NCBI GenBank assembly: GCA_002427755.1 | Contig: DIYO01000006.1 | Coordinates: 15,270 to 79,269, forward strand | Origin: Roseivirga sp. UBA6052 | GTDB taxonomy: Bacteria; Bacteroidota; Bacteroidia; Cytophagales; Cyclobacteriaceae | Direction of reading: 5' to 3' | DNA length: 64,000 nt | Part shown: piece after piece, positions 7,405-15,859 of the stretch | Numbering within the stretch: position 1 is the first letter of the stretch | How the letters are laid out: the number at the start of each line of letters is the position of its first letter | Program-made: the position numbers and the translations under genes | Notes under the pieces: model-generated | Databases searched by the model: none | What the model saw: the letters and a program-made list of their open reading frames with translations, nothing else | What the model was told of the DNA's origin: nothing

Positions 7405-7917
7405 TTATCTATTATTGTACTCTTTAATCTTCTGTTGAAGTAGTTTGTAGTCTAATTTACCTTGAACATCTTTTAGGTGATCGACAATGGCCAATGCCTT
7501 GCTGATTTGCTTCTCTATACTCTTGACTTTACTTACAACATAGATTAGACTCCTTTGCTTACCGGGTGTCAATTCATGAAAATATTTAGAGCCCACTTCA
7601 TCTTGGTCTAGCATAACAGCAAGACTCTCTGGCATGGGTACACCATATTCAGAATTGTCTTTAGTAAGTTCTAGTTTAACTTTATCTCCTTCAACCAGGG
7701 CAAGACTTTCTCTAGTCTTTTTATTCACCATGATATAGCTACCGGTACCTAATGGCATTAAGGCACTATGTAAAGTAATAGAGTCATTAACTACGCAAAT
7801 GACTCTATTATTCCCATCTGCTTTGAACTTATTGGTAGTGATTTCATCTACGGGGAAGTGGTAGTACCAAATAGACCAATCAAACACTTCTAGACTACTA
7901 TATGTGGTTACCTGCAT
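7405..7917 (-). CDS. YdeI/OmpD-associated (DUF1905 + OmdA) family protein
   Basis: This is a 170-residue soluble protein. The ATG at 7917 (MQVTTYSSLEVFD) fits better than the one at 7962, whose extra residues are cysteine-rich and unconserved-looking. The N-terminal half is a DUF1905-like barrel (FPVDEI...VICVVNDSITLHSALMPLGTGSYIMVNKKTRESL). The C-terminal half has the helical OmdA signature (YFHELTPGKQRSLIYVVSKVKS). The family is linked in the literature to protection from peptides and bacteriocins, but the activity is unknown. No operon partner is seen. Confidence 0.8.
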   Translation of the reverse strand: MQVTTYSSLEVFDWSIWYYHFPVDEITTNKFKADGNNRVICVVNDSITLHSALMPLGTGSYIMVNKKTRESLALVEGDKVKLELTKDNSEYGVPMPESLAVMLDQDEVGSKYFHELTPGKQRSLIYVVSKVKSIEKQISKALAIVDHLKDVQGKLDYKLLQQKIKEYNNR

Positions 7918-8088
7918 GATTGAAAAAATGAGCTGTATGCAATTTGAACAAAATTCATACACGGTTGATTGATGTGTTGTAAGTAAATTTAATTTTACAT
8001 TAATGTTATGAATGTTACCTTTGTGTTATTCAAATGGTAAATAAGAAATTTGAAAATATGACTTAACAGTCATGTTTTTGATTAGGTA

Positions 8089-8114
8089 GAAAGGAGGTGT
8101 CATGACCTCCTTTC
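8089..8114 (+). terminator. Orphan terminator-like hairpin in a leader region
   Basis: A 10-bp stem (GAAAGGAGGT / ACCTCCTTTC, loop GTCATG) is followed by GTTTTTT on the plus strand. The nearest upstream plus-strand gene ends 1.3 kb away, so it terminates either a short leader or a small RNA in 7918-8114. It lies 75 bp before the next gene. Confidence 0.6.
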
Positions 8115-8188
8115 GTTTTTTATGCCATTTATAAAAGCTCACTTGTATCTGTCCGCTAGACTAGATAAATCGCCTCAAATTCAACTTT

Positions 8189-9334
8189 ATGAGAAGACTA
8201 ATTATACTGATTTCCTTCCTGGGTGTCGCTGCCTTACTTACCGCTCAGAATTATTTCCCGCCTAGACATGCTTGGGAAAGTAAGAACCCTACTGAATTTG
8301 GTTTGAATGCTGAAGCACTCGCTCAAGCTGTTCAATATGCAGAGGAAAACGAATATTCAGGTTCAAGAGATCTAAGAGTAGCTATTCTGGAAGGTTTTAG
8401 AAGAGAGCCATATCATCAAATTCTAGGCCCGACAAAGAAGCGGGGTGGACCGGCTGGTATGATCATCAAAGATGGTTATATCGTAGCCGAGTGGGGTGAT
8501 GTGAACCGCGTAGATATGACGTTTAGTGTTACAAAGAGTTATCTATCTACCATGGCCGGATTAGCTGTCGACAAAGGTTTAATACGGTCAACTCAAGATA
8601 AAGTGAATGAATATGTTTGGGATCAGACTTTCTGGGGAGAACACAATAGCAAAATTTCTTGGCATCATTTATTAAATCAGTCTTCTGCCTGGACTGGTGA
8701 ATTGTTTGGTATCAAAGACTGGGCAGACAGACCTCCAAGAAATGGGGGAATAGATGATTGGCGTTTAGCAGCTCCTAGAGAGCCGGGTACATTTATGGAA
8801 TACAATGATGTACGTGTGAATGTATTGGCTTATTCTTTATTACAGGTTTGGAGAAAGCCATTGCCGCAAGTGCTTAAAGAGTATATAATGGACCCGATAG
8901 GCGCGTCAACTACTTGGAGATGGTTTGGGTACGAGAATGCTTGGGTAACCGTAGATGGAATGAAAATGAAGTCTGTTACAGGTGGTGGACACTCAGGTGG
9001 TGGCGTATTTATTAGTGCCGCAGATCATGCCAGATTTGGTTTACTCTTCTTGAATGATGGGAAATGGAACGGCAATCAGCTTGTTTCAAAAGAATGGGTC
9101 GATGCTGTACAGGTTTCTTCAGAAGCCAATGCTAGCTATGGCTATATGTGGTGGCTCAATAAGGGGGGCAGAAAATGGAAAGGAGTAGAGGATGAGTCTA
9201 TTTACTATGCTGCAGGCTTTGGCGGAAACTTTATTGTGGTAGATAAAACCAATAATATGGTAGTGGTAACTAGATGGCTAGAGCCAAATAAAATAGGTCC
9301 GTTTATGGAGAAGGTGTTAGCTGCTACAAAGTAG
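8189..9334 (+). CDS. Secreted serine hydrolase of the class-C beta-lactamase family
   Basis: This is a 381-residue protein with a signal peptide (MRRLIILISFLGV...LLTAQ, residues 1-20). The catalytic SxxK is Ser113-Val-Thr-Lys116 in TFSVTKSY. The second motif is Tyr205-Asn-Asp in FMEYNDVRVN, and the third is the glycine-rich GGGHSGGG followed by the usual ISAADHARFG. Members are esterases, D-aminopeptidases or transpeptidase relatives rather than true beta-lactamases, and act in the periplasm. The substrate is unknown. The last 11 bp overlap the convergent DUF3820 gene. Confidence 0.9.
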   Translation: MRRLIILISFLGVAALLTAQNYFPPRHAWESKNPTEFGLNAEALAQAVQYAEENEYSGSRDLRVAILEGFRREPYHQILGPTKKRGGPAGMIIKDGYIVAEWGDVNRVDMTFSVTKSYLSTMAGLAVDKGLIRSTQDKVNEYVWDQTFWGEHNSKISWHHLLNQSSAWTGELFGIKDWADRPPRNGGIDDWRLAAPREPGTFMEYNDVRVNVLAYSLLQVWRKPLPQVLKEYIMDPIGASTTWRWFGYENAWVTVDGMKMKSVTGGGHSGGGVFISAADHARFGLLFLNDGKWNGNQLVSKEWVDAVQVSSEANASYGYMWWLNKGGRKWKGVEDESIYYAAGFGGNFIVVDKTNNMVVVTRWLEPNKIGPFMEKVLAATK

Positions 9335-9539
9335 ATTTTAGCTTGTGTAGTATTTCATCTAATCCGTTGATTTTAATCTCGTAGAGTGTGGCCAATTGCA
9401 TGCCTAACTTGCCTTTTGGGAAGCCTTTAGAAGCAAACCACTCTAAATAAGAAACAGGGAGATCGCATAGCGTTCTCCCTTTGTATTTACCGAAATGTAT
9501 TTTATCTCTAACAAGTGTCTCTAAAATCTCAGGATTCAT
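9324..9539 (-). CDS. DUF3820 family protein
   Basis: This is a 71-residue cytoplasmic protein whose core, IHFGKYKGRTLCDLPVSYLE (residues 15-34), is the DUF3820 signature, followed by WFASKGFPKGKLG. The family has been called a quorum-sensing-regulated virulence factor in Pseudomonas-like bacteria, but its biochemical role is unclear. It starts 3 bp after the DUF2141 gene and is probably the third gene of the operon 12310-9324. Confidence 0.88.
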   Translation of the reverse strand: MNPEILETLVRDKIHFGKYKGRTLCDLPVSYLEWFASKGFPKGKLGMQLATLYEIKINGLDEILHKLKSTL

Positions 9540-9542
9540 TCC

Positions 9543-9947
9543 TTACCTCTTTGTTTTGATCTCAATTTGAGTGTCTTTATCTAGAATGAAAAGCCATTTT
9601 TCAAAGTCTTTAGGTCCGAACATCCCATACGGCTCATTAGACATACCATAACTTTCTTTCGGAATCCCCAACATGTTAGTATCCAATTGATCGTTTGAAT
9701 TTTCATCGTGAAAATATCGGACGGCATATCGGCCTTTATTTACATTCTTAAAAGTGATAGTGGACTTTCCATCTTTAATTATTCCAGACGTTCCTAACAC
9801 ACGGTCTTGATTCTCATCTAGCAGTTCAATCAAGATTTTACCTGAATCACTCTTTAGGTTACGAATCTCAACTTTTAAGTCAAACTGCGCATTCAACTGT
9901 GGAGTCAATGCACTTATTAGCAATATGAAGGTTATAAGCTTTTTCAT
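9543..9947 (-). CDS. DUF2141 secreted protein
   Basis: This is a 134-residue protein with a signal peptide (MKKLITFILLISALTPQLNAQ) and a single beta-sandwich DUF2141 domain. Characteristic segments are GKILIELLDENQDRVLG, GRYAVRYFHDENSNDQLDTN and GIPKESYGMSNEPYGMFGP. The acidic DENSND loop could bind calcium, which is an inference. The gene lies 2 bp downstream of the permease stop and is presumably co-transcribed. Function is unknown. Confidence 0.92.
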   Translation of the reverse strand: MKKLITFILLISALTPQLNAQFDLKVEIRNLKSDSGKILIELLDENQDRVLGTSGIIKDGKSTITFKNVNKGRYAVRYFHDENSNDQLDTNMLGIPKESYGMSNEPYGMFGPKDFEKWLFILDKDTQIEIKTKR

Positions 9948-9949
9948 TT

Positions 9950-12310
9950 TTACTCCATTCTTAATTGATCTACAGGATTGGTTCTAGCGGATTCATACAC
10001 TTTAAAACCTATTGAGAGACTGATTAATGCAGTTACTACTAGAATAGGCCATACAAAGTTTAGCGGATCAATACCTCTATGATAGGCATAAACAATATCT
10101 AACACTATGCCTATTACAATGCGTCCGTTTATTAAGCCGAGTATAAGAGCAATAGCGAGCATAATAATGACCGGTCGATTAATCATAAGCATAATCTGGT
10201 TGACGTTTGCGCCTAAGACTTTTCGAACGCCAAACTCTTTCATTCGGCTCTGAATATTGAGATAAACCATAGAATAGAGCCCAATAGCCGAAATGAATAG
10301 CGTAAGAAATGCCACAACGCCACTAATGGAGATCATAATGTTGTTTGTTTCTCTTATCGCTTTCATCACATCTTCTTGGAGAAAACCTGTATATAGTTGA
10401 TCAGGGAATAGCTTACTCCAGATGGTTTTAATTTGAGCTTCTGTTGCTAATACATCATCCTCAATGGCGAGATGGGCCACCTGATAGGCTTCTTCACCTA
10501 CGGGTAGCAATACAGTAGGTTGAATCTTGTTATCAAGCATAATGGGCTTAAGGTTGAAGTCGTCTACAATACCAATGACTTGATATCTTTTTCCATCTAA
10601 GAATATCCATTCATTTAGCACATCTTTTTCTAAAGTTTTGGCCAATAAGCTATTAATCACAATGCTGTTTTCTGACTCTAGATCACCCTTTTGAAACAGT
10701 CTTCCCTTGTTTAGGCGTACACCTAAGTTCTCCAAATAGTTTAGGCCAACTTTAAGCGCTGCTACATCGTAATTGTGTTGTTTGTAGTTTATAACTTCAA
10801 CAGGAGCACTAAATCCAATGGTATTCATTGTTCCGCTAATCCCCGAAATTCCCTTGACATTTTGAAGCTCAGCTTCTAGTACCTGGTATTGATTAGCCGA
10901 TTTAATAGGAATGTTAATGGATTGATCAGCATAGTATCCTCTATCTAGTGTTTCTTGATAGGCTGCATTCTGGTTAAAGACGATCATGGAGAAGACATTA
11001 TAAACACAGACAACCAATTGAAAGGTGAGTAGAATGCGAGTGAACATACTTCTGTTTCCCAGTTTCAGGTTCCCCTTAATAATCTTTAATGATTCATATT
11101 TACTGATATAAAATGCAGGGTATAGACCTGAAAGAACACCTGTAATCAACCATACACCAGTCATAAACATGAGAAAAGGAAGAAAGCTGACTCTTTCAAA
11201 TTCTACAATTTCAAACTCGAACATTGAATTGTAAGGATCAATCAAGAGCATGCTAATTAGGCCGCTTAACACCATGGCGAAAAGAAGTTGAAGTAGACTT
11301 TCTGCTAGAAATTGGAATCTGATATCGCTTTTCTGGCCTCCAAAGACTTTTCGCATACCTATCTCTTTGATACGTTTTCGCGCAATGGCTAAACTTGTAT
11401 TGATGAAGTTGAATATGGCGAGAATCAGTACGCCAATTGCCGCTGAAACTGTACCTACTACTGAAGCTGGATGTAAGTGTCCCATAAAGCTTGAATTCAA
11501 GCTACTGTTCTCATATGCCGGCCAATTGAGGATATTGTCTACTTCATAGGCTACAATTTCTTCTGACTTGCTCTGGGTTTTTTGAACACCTAAATACTTG
11601 TTGAGAGCTTCTGTGATTAGGTCAGGTGAATACTGCTTAGATGAAATAAAGGTGGCATTTGTCCAATGTTTCCAATCCCTTAAATCTATTTGGTATTGAT
11701 CTTCATAATTGGAAAAAGGTATGATCAAATCGAATAAAAAACTGGTGTTTTTTGGCACATCTTTAAGAATACCACCGACTGAAAACGATTTGAAATCTCC
11801 ATTCTCTAGTTGGATTTTGATCACACCATCTTCTATTTGTGTGCTGCCAAAATACCTCAGCGCCAGATCACTAGAGATAAAGACTTCTCGTTGATTCCTG
11901 AATCTCGGGAGGTTATCATTTTGCAATTCGAAACTGAAGAGCTCAAAGAACGCTTCATCAGCATACGCTACTAACTCCCTGAAGCTATTATCTTCTATTT
12001 TGATTACTTCAGATTGAGCTTTATACCTTGAGGATATGAGATCAGGGAAATCTGCGTCTAGGTATTCTTTGATGGCAATGGGAGAGTTGCTTTGGATTCT
12101 TGTTCCTTCCTGGGTATTCTTAATAGTGTTGACCTTGACAATGGATTCGGCATCTTCAAAATACGTATTGAATGCTTGATTGAATTGTATGTTGAAATAG
12201 GCAATCGTACAAAGTGCGAAAGCTATTGCAATGGATAGTAGATTGACACCAACAAAGAATTTGTTTCTTATAAAGGTGCGATACGTTGTTAAAAAGTAAT
12301 TTGACCACAT
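9950..12310 (-). CDS. MacB/FtsX-type ABC transporter permease
   Basis: This 786-residue protein has the duplicated architecture of Bacteroidota MacB-like permeases: an N-terminal helix (about 18-40), a periplasmic MacB core domain (about 45-270), and three helices (about 285-405, with the conserved RKRIKEIGMRKVFGG loop). A second unit follows with a helix (about 423-445), a second periplasmic domain and three helices near the C terminus (SRMKEFGVRKVLGA, then TNPVDQLRME). Such permeases work with an ABC ATPase in export or mechanotransmission. No ATPase gene is nearby. It heads the DUF2141-DUF3820 operon and is next to a membrane AraC regulator that may control it. Confidence 0.92.
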   Translation of the reverse strand: MWSNYFLTTYRTFIRNKFFVGVNLLSIAIAFALCTIAYFNIQFNQAFNTYFEDAESIVKVNTIKNTQEGTRIQSNSPIAIKEYLDADFPDLISSRYKAQSEVIKIEDNSFRELVAYADEAFFELFSFELQNDNLPRFRNQREVFISSDLALRYFGSTQIEDGVIKIQLENGDFKSFSVGGILKDVPKNTSFLFDLIIPFSNYEDQYQIDLRDWKHWTNATFISSKQYSPDLITEALNKYLGVQKTQSKSEEIVAYEVDNILNWPAYENSSLNSSFMGHLHPASVVGTVSAAIGVLILAIFNFINTSLAIARKRIKEIGMRKVFGGQKSDIRFQFLAESLLQLLFAMVLSGLISMLLIDPYNSMFEFEIVEFERVSFLPFLMFMTGVWLITGVLSGLYPAFYISKYESLKIIKGNLKLGNRSMFTRILLTFQLVVCVYNVFSMIVFNQNAAYQETLDRGYYADQSINIPIKSANQYQVLEAELQNVKGISGISGTMNTIGFSAPVEVINYKQHNYDVAALKVGLNYLENLGVRLNKGRLFQKGDLESENSIVINSLLAKTLEKDVLNEWIFLDGKRYQVIGIVDDFNLKPIMLDNKIQPTVLLPVGEEAYQVAHLAIEDDVLATEAQIKTIWSKLFPDQLYTGFLQEDVMKAIRETNNIMISISGVVAFLTLFISAIGLYSMVYLNIQSRMKEFGVRKVLGANVNQIMLMINRPVIIMLAIALILGLINGRIVIGIVLDIVYAYHRGIDPLNFVWPILVVTALISLSIGFKVYESARTNPVDQLRME

Positions 12311-12366
12311 GATTAAAAAGTTTTAATCAAAGGTGGTTTAATCAGGTTTTACAAGCGTCCAAAGTT

Positions 12367-13509
12367 CTAAGTTGGGACTTTTTCGATGGACTTTTTGTAT
12401 TCACCGGGCGTTATACCTTCAAGCTTTTTAAATACCCCATTAAAAGAAGATTTAGAATTAAAGCCTGATTCAAGAGCAATGCCCAAGAGCGTATAGTTCT
12501 GAAAAGAATTTTCAATACAAAGCTTTTTGAAATGGCTAACGCGCATTTGATTGATGTAGGTAAAGAAATTGATTTTAAGCTGCTCGTTGATGGCTTGAGA
12601 AAGTTGATTTTTATTAATACCTATATCATTCGCAAGTTTCTGGATGTTTAATTCAGGGTCTAAATAAGGCTCATGTTTTTTCATATATGATGCCAGCATC
12701 TCCATAATTTCTCCGGATCTATCTCTTGATAAACCTGAGGTGGCATATTTAGCCTCAGTCTTTATTTCTGCTTTAACATAAATGGCATCAGAGAAGATGG
12801 TAGTTTGTTTTAAGCCAAAGAAACCTATCACGGCAATGTTCAAAGTGATCAAGGTAGCTACAGCTTGAAAAGAAGTGGTGAAATCTATCCATTGGAATGA
12901 GCCTGACCAAATAGCGATAAAACTCACCCAAAACCCAATCATGGACATAATGATCCAATACCTCAGCCAGTTCATGTTTACTGTCTCTATATTGGAGAAT
13001 TCGTTTTCAACCCTTTTTCTATGTCTGTATAGAAGAACCAAGCTTATCGTTGGATATAAGAAACTGAAGAAGGCCAAAATGAGTCCATAATTGATGACAA
13101 AGAATGAATCGATACCCCTCGTTTGAATAAACCCTTGGTCTACCACAAAAGTCTGATCTGACGCTAGATTGTAATAGCAATAGAGCATCCAGCTCGTCAT
13201 AAAAAGGAAAGGGACAAAATGATAGAGGTATCTCTTGAGCTGAAACCTTCTTTTCCTGACTAGATCGCAAACATAGAAGTAAAGAATAGGTGCGGTACCG
13301 AATGGTAAAAGCATACCTATAATCTGGATGGCTTCGAAGTCTCTATTGCTAAAGTTAAAGTCGTAGAAGAACGAAAAGAGCTGGATAACATTTAGAGTTA
13401 GCCAAGAAACAAGAATCCAGTCATGTGATTTCTTATCGGACTTTCCAACGATTAGGAGTCCTAGAAATATTCCTAAAAATATGCCAATGTACATTAAGGC
13501 ATTCATCAT
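12367..13509 (-). CDS. AraC-family regulator with a seven-helix membrane domain
   Basis: This is a 380-residue protein. Residues 1-245 contain seven hydrophobic helices, the first being MMNALMYIGIFLGIFLGLL. A linker follows, and residues about 280-376 form a double helix-turn-helix AraC domain (LNIQKLANDIGINKNQLSQAI and GIALESGFNSKSSFNGVFKK, then GITPGEYKKS). It is probably a membrane-embedded sensor-regulator with direct DNA binding. The stop is 57 bp from the permease start, so it may share a transcript with the ABC permease. The ligand is unknown. Confidence 0.92.
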   Translation of the reverse strand: MMNALMYIGIFLGIFLGLLIVGKSDKKSHDWILVSWLTLNVIQLFSFFYDFNFSNRDFEAIQIIGMLLPFGTAPILYFYVCDLVRKRRFQLKRYLYHFVPFLFMTSWMLYCYYNLASDQTFVVDQGFIQTRGIDSFFVINYGLILAFFSFLYPTISLVLLYRHRKRVENEFSNIETVNMNWLRYWIIMSMIGFWVSFIAIWSGSFQWIDFTTSFQAVATLITLNIAVIGFFGLKQTTIFSDAIYVKAEIKTEAKYATSGLSRDRSGEIMEMLASYMKKHEPYLDPELNIQKLANDIGINKNQLSQAINEQLKINFFTYINQMRVSHFKKLCIENSFQNYTLLGIALESGFNSKSSFNGVFKKLEGITPGEYKKSIEKVPT

Positions 13510-13672
13510 TATATATGGATGTGCTTCTTAAAAAAATCTGTCTTCTTGGTGAATATAAATCACAGAACATTAAAAACGATACACTTACAGGCAGCCTTTT
13601 TCAACAGATTAGAGTAATGAGAATACAAACAAAACATGTTGAACAACTCTTATAACTCTAACCCATAATACT

Positions 13673-14125
13673 ATGAACAGAAAAGACTTTATAAAAACGG
13701 CAAGTTTGGCTTCTATTTTAGCCATGACAGGTTTAACACTTCAGAGTTGTTCTTCAGACTCAGAGGATACTGATCCGAATCCAAATGATCCTAACGATCC
13801 CAATGGAGGAGGGCAGGCCAATACTGTTCAGTTTAGTATTGCTAATAGTCCATTTACTGCATTGCAGAATGATCAGGGTTGGTTACTACATCCACAAGAA
13901 GATATACTATTGATTAATGTAGGTGGTACCATAAGCGCATTTACATCGGTTTGTACGCATTCTGGTTGCGCAAGAGATTGGACATTCCCAAATCAATTAT
14001 TCACATGCAATTGCCATGGTTCTCAGTTCGATAGCAATGGGGCTGTTGTTACCGGACCAGCTTCTAGTCCTTTAGCGCGTTTAAATCTGACTAGAAACGG
14101 AAACGACATTACAATTACGATTTAA
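13673..14125 (+). CDS. Rieske [2Fe-2S] lipoprotein
   Basis: This is a 150-residue protein with an export signal and lipobox LQSC (Cys26). A low-complexity Asp/Asn/Pro linker (about 30-48) precedes a Rieske fold. Cluster ligands are C94-x-H96 (CTHSGC) and C112-x-x-H115 (CNCHGSQF). Cys99 and Cys114 fit the disulfide of high-potential Rieske proteins. It probably acts as a periplasmic electron carrier. No cytochrome b gene is adjacent, so it is unlikely to be part of a bc1/b6f complex at this locus. Two tandem hairpins follow the stop. Confidence 0.93.
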   Translation: MNRKDFIKTASLASILAMTGLTLQSCSSDSEDTDPNPNDPNDPNGGGQANTVQFSIANSPFTALQNDQGWLLHPQEDILLINVGGTISAFTSVCTHSGCARDWTFPNQLFTCNCHGSQFDSNGAVVTGPASSPLARLNLTRNGNDITITI

Positions 14126-14133
14126 GAAACTGT

Positions 14134-14152
14134 CGGAGAATTCAATTCTCCG
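14134..14152 (+). terminator. Hairpin after the Rieske gene
   Basis: CGGAGAATT and AATTCTCCG are separated by one base, effectively a 7-bp stem with a small loop, and are followed by TTTTG. It lies 8 bp after the Rieske stop codon. Confidence 0.65.
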
Positions 14153-14177
14153 TTTTGATGGTTGAGGTTGATTGAGA

Positions 14178-14203
14178 GAAAGCTTACCAATTGGTAAGCT
14201 TTC
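14178..14203 (+). terminator. 26-bp perfect palindrome, second hairpin
   Basis: GAAAGCTTACCAA is followed directly by its exact complement TTGGTAAGCTTTC, then TTACTTTTTAG. It forms a second terminator-like hairpin 25 bp after the first and about 40 bp before the next start codon, so it could also affect expression of that gene. Confidence 0.6.
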
Positions 14204-14243
14204 TTACTTTTTAGTAACTTCCATAAACTCAATTTTTTCAACT

Positions 14244-15170
14244 ATGCCAAAGATGTCAATCCAACGTACGGTAGAGGTTCATGCTCCTGCCGACAAAGTA
14301 TTCAACACGCTCAATGATTTTAACTCTTGGACCGCTTGGTCTCCATGGCTCATCATGGATCCAAAAGCCAAAGTAACTGTAAGAGAAGATGCCAAATATT
14401 ATGAATGGGATGGAGAGCGAGTAGGTAGTGGTCAGATGTCAATTATAAACGAGCAGCCTAATGAATCGATTGATTATGATTTGCTTTTCCTCAAGCCATG
14501 GAAATCCAAAGCCAAGGTGTCTTTTTATACCAAAGCCAAAGGTGATTCAACTGAAGTAACTTGGACAATGGATAGTAGTCTGCCATTCTTTATGTTTTGG
14601 ATGAAGCCTATGATGGAAGCTTTTGTGGGTATGGATTATGAAAGAGGGCTTAACCTGTTAAAAGACTATCTTGAACATGGTGAGATTAAATCTAAGCTAG
14701 ATTTTAAAGGCGAATCTACGGTAGAAGGATTCGATTATGTTGGCATTAGTACCCAGTGTTCTAAAGAACAACTAGGAGAGAAGATGCGCCAAGATTTGGA
14801 AAAACTTGGGGCTTTTATGAGTGATAAGCAAGATCACGTGGCTGGTAATCCATTTTCTATATATGCTAAATGGGATATGGTTAAAAATAGAATCTCCTAT
14901 ACTTCCGGGATTCCGGTGACCCAAATCCCTGATAATCTACCTGCCGGTATTGAAGCAGGGAAGATTCCTACTACTAAAGCTTATGAATTACGTCATACTG
15001 GGCCATACCTGCATTTGGGTAATGCATGGAGTACACTAAACAATATGGCAAGAGGCAAAGCCTTTAAGTGGAACAAGAAAATTTGGCCTTGGGAGGTTTA
15101 CCTTAATGACCCTGCAAATACTCCGGAAGAAGAACTCATTACATCAGTTTATTTCCCTGTAAAATCTTAA
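14244..15170 (+). CDS. SRPBCC domain fused to a GyrI-like (AraC effector-binding) domain
   Basis: This is a 308-residue cytoplasmic protein from ATG 14244 (MPKMSIQRTVEVHAPADKVF). The upstream TTG at 14172 lies within a hairpin and is rejected. Residues 1-145 are an SRPBCC/polyketide-cyclase fold (FNDFNSWTAWSPW-type start). Residues about 155-305 are a GyrI-like effector-binding fold (VEGFDYVGISTQCSKEQLG...TKAYELRHTGPYLHLGNAWS...WEVYLNDPANTPEEEL). Both folds bind small hydrophobic ligands. There is no DNA-binding domain, so it is more likely a ligand-binding or enzyme-like protein than a regulator. Confidence 0.85.
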   Translation: MPKMSIQRTVEVHAPADKVFNTLNDFNSWTAWSPWLIMDPKAKVTVREDAKYYEWDGERVGSGQMSIINEQPNESIDYDLLFLKPWKSKAKVSFYTKAKGDSTEVTWTMDSSLPFFMFWMKPMMEAFVGMDYERGLNLLKDYLEHGEIKSKLDFKGESTVEGFDYVGISTQCSKEQLGEKMRQDLEKLGAFMSDKQDHVAGNPFSIYAKWDMVKNRISYTSGIPVTQIPDNLPAGIEAGKIPTTKAYELRHTGPYLHLGNAWSTLNNMARGKAFKWNKKIWPWEVYLNDPANTPEEELITSVYFPVKS

Positions 15171-15211
15171 CAAACTCATTGACGCATGGTTGTGGTATAA
15201 AACCTAAAGCC

Positions 15212-15859
15212 ATGCAGATTACAAGAGCAGAAATAGATCAGTTAGACAGGAGGAAGAGAGCTAACCTTATCAATTCAATCACAGGTATTAAGCCTGCTAA
15301 TCTAATTGGTACTAAGTCAGCGCTTGGCATAGAGAACTTAGCGATATTCAGCTCTGTGCTTCATTTAGGCTCCAATCCGCCATTAATTGGCTTGGTTACG
15401 AGACCGGTGGGTGAGGTGCCAAGGGACACTTATGCAAATATGAAAGCCTCCGGAATCTATACAATCAATGCGGTTCCTAACACAAAAGTAGAAGCAGCTC
15501 ATTTCACTTCTGCCAAGTTCGATAGGCATGAATCAGAGTTTGAGGCTTGTGGTTTTGAGCCTACCTACATTGAAGGCTTTGAAGCGCCATTTGTGAAAGA
15601 TAGTCCTATCAAATTCGGCCTGAATCTGGTGCAAGAAATCCCTGTAGAGCTCAATGGCACCATCATTATGATAGGAGAAATACAACACCTGATTATTGAA
15701 GAAGGGTTGATTTCTGAAGAAGGCTATCTGAACCTAGATGCAGCTCAAATAGCCGGTATATCCGGCTTAAACTCTTATTACGATCTCTCTTTTATAGACA
15801 CATTTCCATATGCTAAAAAGGAAGATCTAGGTCAGTTGAATCAAAAGTCTGCTTCTTGA
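15212..15859 (+). CDS. Flavin reductase-like FMN-binding protein
   Basis: This is a 215-residue protein from ATG 15212 (MQITRAEIDQLDRRKRANLI). The TTG at 15179 adds an unlikely leader. It has the split-barrel flavin-reductase fold: SITGIKPANLIGTKS near the start, then LHLGSNPPLIGLVTRPVGEVPRDTY (phosphate contact region) and GIYTINAVP. Members bind FMN and reduce flavins or act as oxidoreductases in the cytoplasm. It follows the SRPBCC-GyrI gene by 41 bp and may share its transcript. Its last 19 bp overlap the convergent TolC gene. Confidence 0.88.
   Translation: MQITRAEIDQLDRRKRANLINSITGIKPANLIGTKSALGIENLAIFSSVLHLGSNPPLIGLVTRPVGEVPRDTYANMKASGIYTINAVPNTKVEAAHFTSAKFDRHESEFEACGFEPTYIEGFEAPFVKDSPIKFGLNLVQEIPVELNGTIIMIGEIQHLIIEEGLISEEGYLNLDAAQIAGISGLNSYYDLSFIDTFPYAKKEDLGQLNQKSAS

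Noticed and set aside
8102..8134. 10-codon frame with ribosome-site-like lead inside the hairpin
   Set aside because: The ATG follows AAAGGAGGTG but sits in the terminator loop; this phylum rarely uses such sites, so a terminator is the simpler reading.
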